From Desulfogranum japonicum DSM 18378 (GTDB lineage Bacteria > Desulfobacterota > Desulfobulbia > Desulfobulbales > Desulfobulbaceae): a DNA stretch of 64,000 nt. Positions 61,541-64,000 of this stretch are shown here, in pieces; position 1 is the first letter of the stretch, and each line of letters begins with the position of its first letter. The stretch spans positions 62,001 to 126,000 of the forward strand of contig NZ_AUCV01000008.1 of NCBI RefSeq assembly GCF_000429945.1, read 5' to 3'. A model generated the notes under the pieces. The model had not been told where the DNA came from and made no database searches. It saw nothing but the letters and a program-made list of their open reading frames with translations. A program made the position numbers and the translations under genes.

Positions 61541-62788
61541 ATGAATCCTACTGAGTTGAAAAATAAAAAAATTAAAGAGCTTGTCGCCTTAGCTGCTTCG
61601 CTAAACATTGAAGATTATAGCAATATGCGTAAGCAGGAGCTTATTTTTGCCATTCTCAAGTCCCAGGCAGATGAAGATGGAAAACTCAGGGGGAGCGGTG
61701 TTCTTGAGGTACTCCAGGATGGATTTGGTTTCCTTCGCGCTCCAGATTACAATTACCTTCCCGGTCCGGACGATATTTATGTAAGTCCGTCTCAGATACG
61801 GAGATTGAACCTCCGTACCGGTGATACTATTGAGGGAGAAGTCAGAGCTCCTAAGGACAATGAGCGATATTTTGCCCTGTTGAAAATTGACAAAATCAAT
61901 TACGAGCCTCCCGAAGCTGCCAAAAATAAGACCGCATTCGTCAATCTGACGCCACTCCATCCCGAAGAACTCATCAACCTTGAGACTTCTCCAGATAATT
62001 ATTCCATGAGGGTAATGAACATTACCGCGCCCTTGGGGAAAGGACAAAGAGGCCTGATTGTAGCTCCACCTAGAACAGGTAAAACTGTTCTCATGCAAAA
62101 AATTGCCAATTCTATCGTGAAAAACCATAAGGAGGCCCATCTTATTGTTCTCCTTATTGATGAACGTCCTGAAGAAGTCACCGATATGAAGCGCAATGTA
62201 GATGCAGAGGTCGTCAGTTCTACATTTGACGAACCGCCCCAGCGCCATATTCAGGTCGCTGAAATGGTAATTCAAAAGGCTAAACGGTTGGTTGAGCATA
62301 AAAAAGATGTTGTTATTCTTCTTGACTCCATTACTAGGTTGGCGAGAGCTTATAACACCGTTACACCTGCTTCCGGCAAAATTCTCTCTGGTGGTGTCGA
62401 AGCCAATGCACTGCACAGGCCAAAGTTGTTTTTCGGAGCAGCTAGAAACGTCGAAGAAGGCGGGAGCTTGACTATTCTTGCCACTGCGCTCATCGATACC
62501 GGCAGCCGCATGGATGAGGTGATTTTTGAAGAATTCAAAGGTACCGGTAATATGGAGATCGTTCTTGACCGTAAAATGGCTAATCGCAGAATTTATCCTG
62601 CCATCGATATCCAAAAGAGCGGTACACGTAAAGAGGACCTTTTACTTCCACCAGATGATCTCAATCGAATTTGGATTTTGCGCAAACTCCTTTCTTCCAT
62701 GAATCCTGCAGATGCTATGGAATTTCTCCTGGATAAAATGTCTCAGACGAAAAACAATCAGGAATTTTTTGCCTCCATGAATCGGTAA
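61541..62788 (+). CDS. rho: transcription termination factor Rho
   Basis: Hexameric RNA helicase ending transcription. 415 residues: N-terminal Rho_N helical domain ([18 protein letters not shown]), RNA-binding cold-shock domain ([34 protein letters not shown]), Walker [13 protein letters not shown], Walker [18 protein letters not shown]-loop [21 protein letters not shown] and arginine finger region [10 protein letters not shown]. No insertion domain. GGAGG lies 12 bases before ATG 61541. Confidence 0.97.
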   Translation: MNPTELKNKKIKELVALAASLNIEDYSNMRKQELIFAILKSQADEDGKLRGSGVLEVLQDGFGFLRAPDYNYLPGPDDIYVSPSQIRRLNLRTGDTIEGEVRAPKDNERYFALLKIDKINYEPPEAAKNKTAFVNLTPLHPEELINLETSPDNYSMRVMNITAPLGKGQRGLIVAPPRTGKTVLMQKIANSIVKNHKEAHLIVLLIDERPEEVTDMKRNVDAEVVSSTFDEPPQRHIQVAEMVIQKAKRLVEHKKDVVILLDSITRLARAYNTVTPASGKILSGGVEANALHRPKLFFGAARNVEEGGSLTILATALIDTGSRMDEVIFEEFKGTGNMEIVLDRKMANRRIYPAIDIQKSGTRKEDLLLPPDDLNRIWILRKLLSSMNPADAMEFLLDKMSQTKNNQEFFASMNR

Positions 62789-62884
62789 ATGTGATTTTTA
62801 CTTTAAAAAAACTGGGAAAAAAGGTATATTATTATTTTTTTGTGCAAAAAAAGCGCGAAGAAATTTTACAAGGAGTAATGAGCA

Positions 62885-63094
62885 ATGAAATCAGATATAC
62901 ATCCAGAATATAATAAAATTAAAGCTGTATGTGCTTGCGGAAACGAGGTAGAACTCGGAACAGTGATGTCCGAAATGAAAGTTGAGATTTGTTCAGCCTG
63001 CCACCCGTTTTTCACTGGTAAACAAAAATTGGTGGATACTGCTGGCCGTATCGAGAAATTCAAGAAAAAATATGCGCATCTCAACAAAAAGTAA
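62885..63094 (+). CDS. rpmE: 50S ribosomal protein L31
   Basis: 69 residues, zinc-binding type with CACG and [12 protein letters not shown] (C16, C18, C37, C40). AAGGAG lies nine bases before ATG 62885. rho-rpmE-prfA is a conserved order. A terminator follows. Confidence 0.96.
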   Translation: MKSDIHPEYNKIKAVCACGNEVELGTVMSEMKVEICSACHPFFTGKQKLVDTAGRIEKFKKKYAHLNKK

Positions 63095-63107
63095 TATTTT
63101 TTCTCTA

Positions 63108-63148
63108 ATCCACATGGCCCATTCTTCTTGTGTCATGTGGATTTTTTT
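63108..63148 (+). terminator. intrinsic terminator after rpmE
   Basis: ATCCACATG pairs with CATGTGGAT around a loop of about 17 bases, followed by seven Ts. It lies 24 bases before the prfA start, so prfA depends on read-through or its own promoter. Confidence 0.9.
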
Positions 63149-63171
63149 GTCTTTAGCCCAGGATAAACTGC

Positions 63172-64000
63172 ATGTTTGACAACCTTCGTGACATTGATGA
63201 AAAGCTTGCTGTGCTTGAGCACCAGCTCTCAGATCCGGCACTTGTTCAAGATCAGAAAAAGTTCCAGAAAGTTGTTCGCGAGCATTCTACTGTGTCTAAG
63301 CTTGCTTCTTTGTATGGAAAGTATCTGGCTCTTTGTCAGGAAATGGATGACAATAAAGCTTTGATCAAGGATGAAGGGGAAGATCCGGAGCTGGTTGAAC
63401 TTGCTAAAGCTGAGTTGGGTGAAATGGCTGAGGACAAGGTCAAACTCGAGCAGGATATCAGCGTTCTCCTGTTACCTAAAGACCCCAATGACGAGAAGAA
63501 TATTTTCCTTGAGATTCGGGCAGGAACAGGCGGTGATGAGGCCGCTCTGTTTGTAGCCGATCTTTTCCGCATGTACAGCCGTTATGCAGAGAGTCAAAGC
63601 TGGAAAGTTGAGGTTATGAGTTCCAACCCGATTGGAATCGGCGGCTTCAAAGAAATTATTGCTTTAATCAGTGGTAAAAGTGTGTACTCAAAGCTTAAGT
63701 TTGAGTCGGGGGTGCATAGAGTCCAACGGGTTCCCGATACCGAGACACAGGGACGCATACACACTTCGGCTGTAACGGTTGCCATCATTCCTGAGGCTGA
63801 AGAAGTAGATCTGCACATAGAACCCAATGAATTAAAATTCGATGTTTACCGTTCATCAGGACCAGGCGGTCAGTCTGTAAACACCACTGATTCTGCTGTT
63901 CGCGTTACGCACCTGCCCACAGGACTGGTAGTCACCTGCCAGGACGAAAAATCACAGCATAAGAATAAGGCAAAGGCCTTACAGGTTCTACGGGCTCGTT
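63172..64000 (+). CDS. prfA: peptide chain release factor 1 (3' end outside window)
   Basis: Releases completed peptides at UAA and UAG. About 276 codons are visible from ATG 63172 (AGGAT upstream); the normal length is near 357, so the last quarter is cut off by the window. [21 protein letters not shown] opening, the codon-recognition region with [19 protein letters not shown], and the catalytic [17 protein letters not shown] (GGQ) are present. The PxT tripeptide region (VPDTE) is normal for RF1. No oddity is seen. Confidence 0.97.
   Translation, partial: MFDNLRDIDEKLAVLEHQLSDPALVQDQKKFQKVVREHSTVSKLASLYGKYLALCQEMDDNKALIKDEGEDPELVELAKAELGEMAEDKVKLEQDISVLLLPKDPNDEKNIFLEIRAGTGGDEAALFVADLFRMYSRYAESQSWKVEVMSSNPIGIGGFKEIIALISGKSVYSKLKFESGVHRVQRVPDTETQGRIHTSAVTVAIIPEAEEVDLHIEPNELKFDVYRSSGPGGQSVNTTDSAVRVTHLPTGLVVTCQDEKSQHKNKAKALQVLRAR

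Overview
The window looks like a piece of chromosome from a mesophilic Gram-negative Desulfobacterota bacterium, most likely of the Desulfobulbales type. The case is indirect: a Hyb-type periplasmic [NiFe] hydrogenase operon, a Rieske/cytochrome b pair, Tat and lipoprotein signals, a short phosphatidylserine decarboxylase, zinc-ribbon L28 and L31, a CarD-family regulator, and both GlnRS and GluRS. No sulfate-reduction gene and no rRNA is present, so the lineage call is inference. There is no prophage, transposase, CRISPR array or plasmid gene. Most of the window is ordinary core genome; the accessory interest is in the first 23 kb and in the intergenic DNA.

Layout. 1-9.2 kb: a LysM-FecR envelope protein with its response regulator, a diguanylate cyclase, a probably frameshifted small gene, a zinc-ribbon membrane protein, a Tpt1/KptA RNA 2'-phosphotransferase, and a secreted papain-like protease carrying its own chagasin-like inhibitor domain, followed by 1.4 kb of gene-free DNA holding a strongly self-complementary ~150-nt element. 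9.2-12.2 kb: a glycosyltransferase bracketed by two copies of an intergenic repeat, a transglutaminase-like protein and a VanX-like protein. 12.2-18.5 kb (minus strand): ilvB-ilvN-psd-pssA-rsmD-coaD-Rieske-cytochrome b. 19.2-21.3 kb: a TPR protein, an archaeal-type Trm5-like methyltransferase and a decayed gene. 21.7-28.6 kb: rpmB, a small conserved-looking gene, then hybOABC.

28.9-47.4 kb: BaeSR-like two-component system, ElyC/YdcF-like protein, an SDR without its catalytic lysine, an M16 protease, a double UspA protein, a Gate-domain membrane protein, SppA, two large histidine kinases (one hybrid, one HDOD-linked), two tandem lipoproteins, and mtnA plus a class II aldolase that together suggest a DHAP-type 5'-deoxynucleoside salvage shunt. 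47.5-54.5 kb (minus): feoA, a Cys-rich second feoA, a FeoB-associated small membrane protein, feoB, and glnS-gltX. 55.2-64 kb (plus): DUF1844, ispE, tRNA-Gln, prs, rplY, pth, carD, rluD, coaE, rho, rpmE and the start of prfA.

The most unusual structure is a family of ~140-bp intergenic repeats (five copies and one end fragment between 9.0 and 28.7 kb). Their ends are conserved, their central hairpin comes in two unrelated versions, and all lie in the sense direction of the neighbouring genes, one of them between ilvB and ilvN. Nothing in the window encodes a mobilising enzyme for them.
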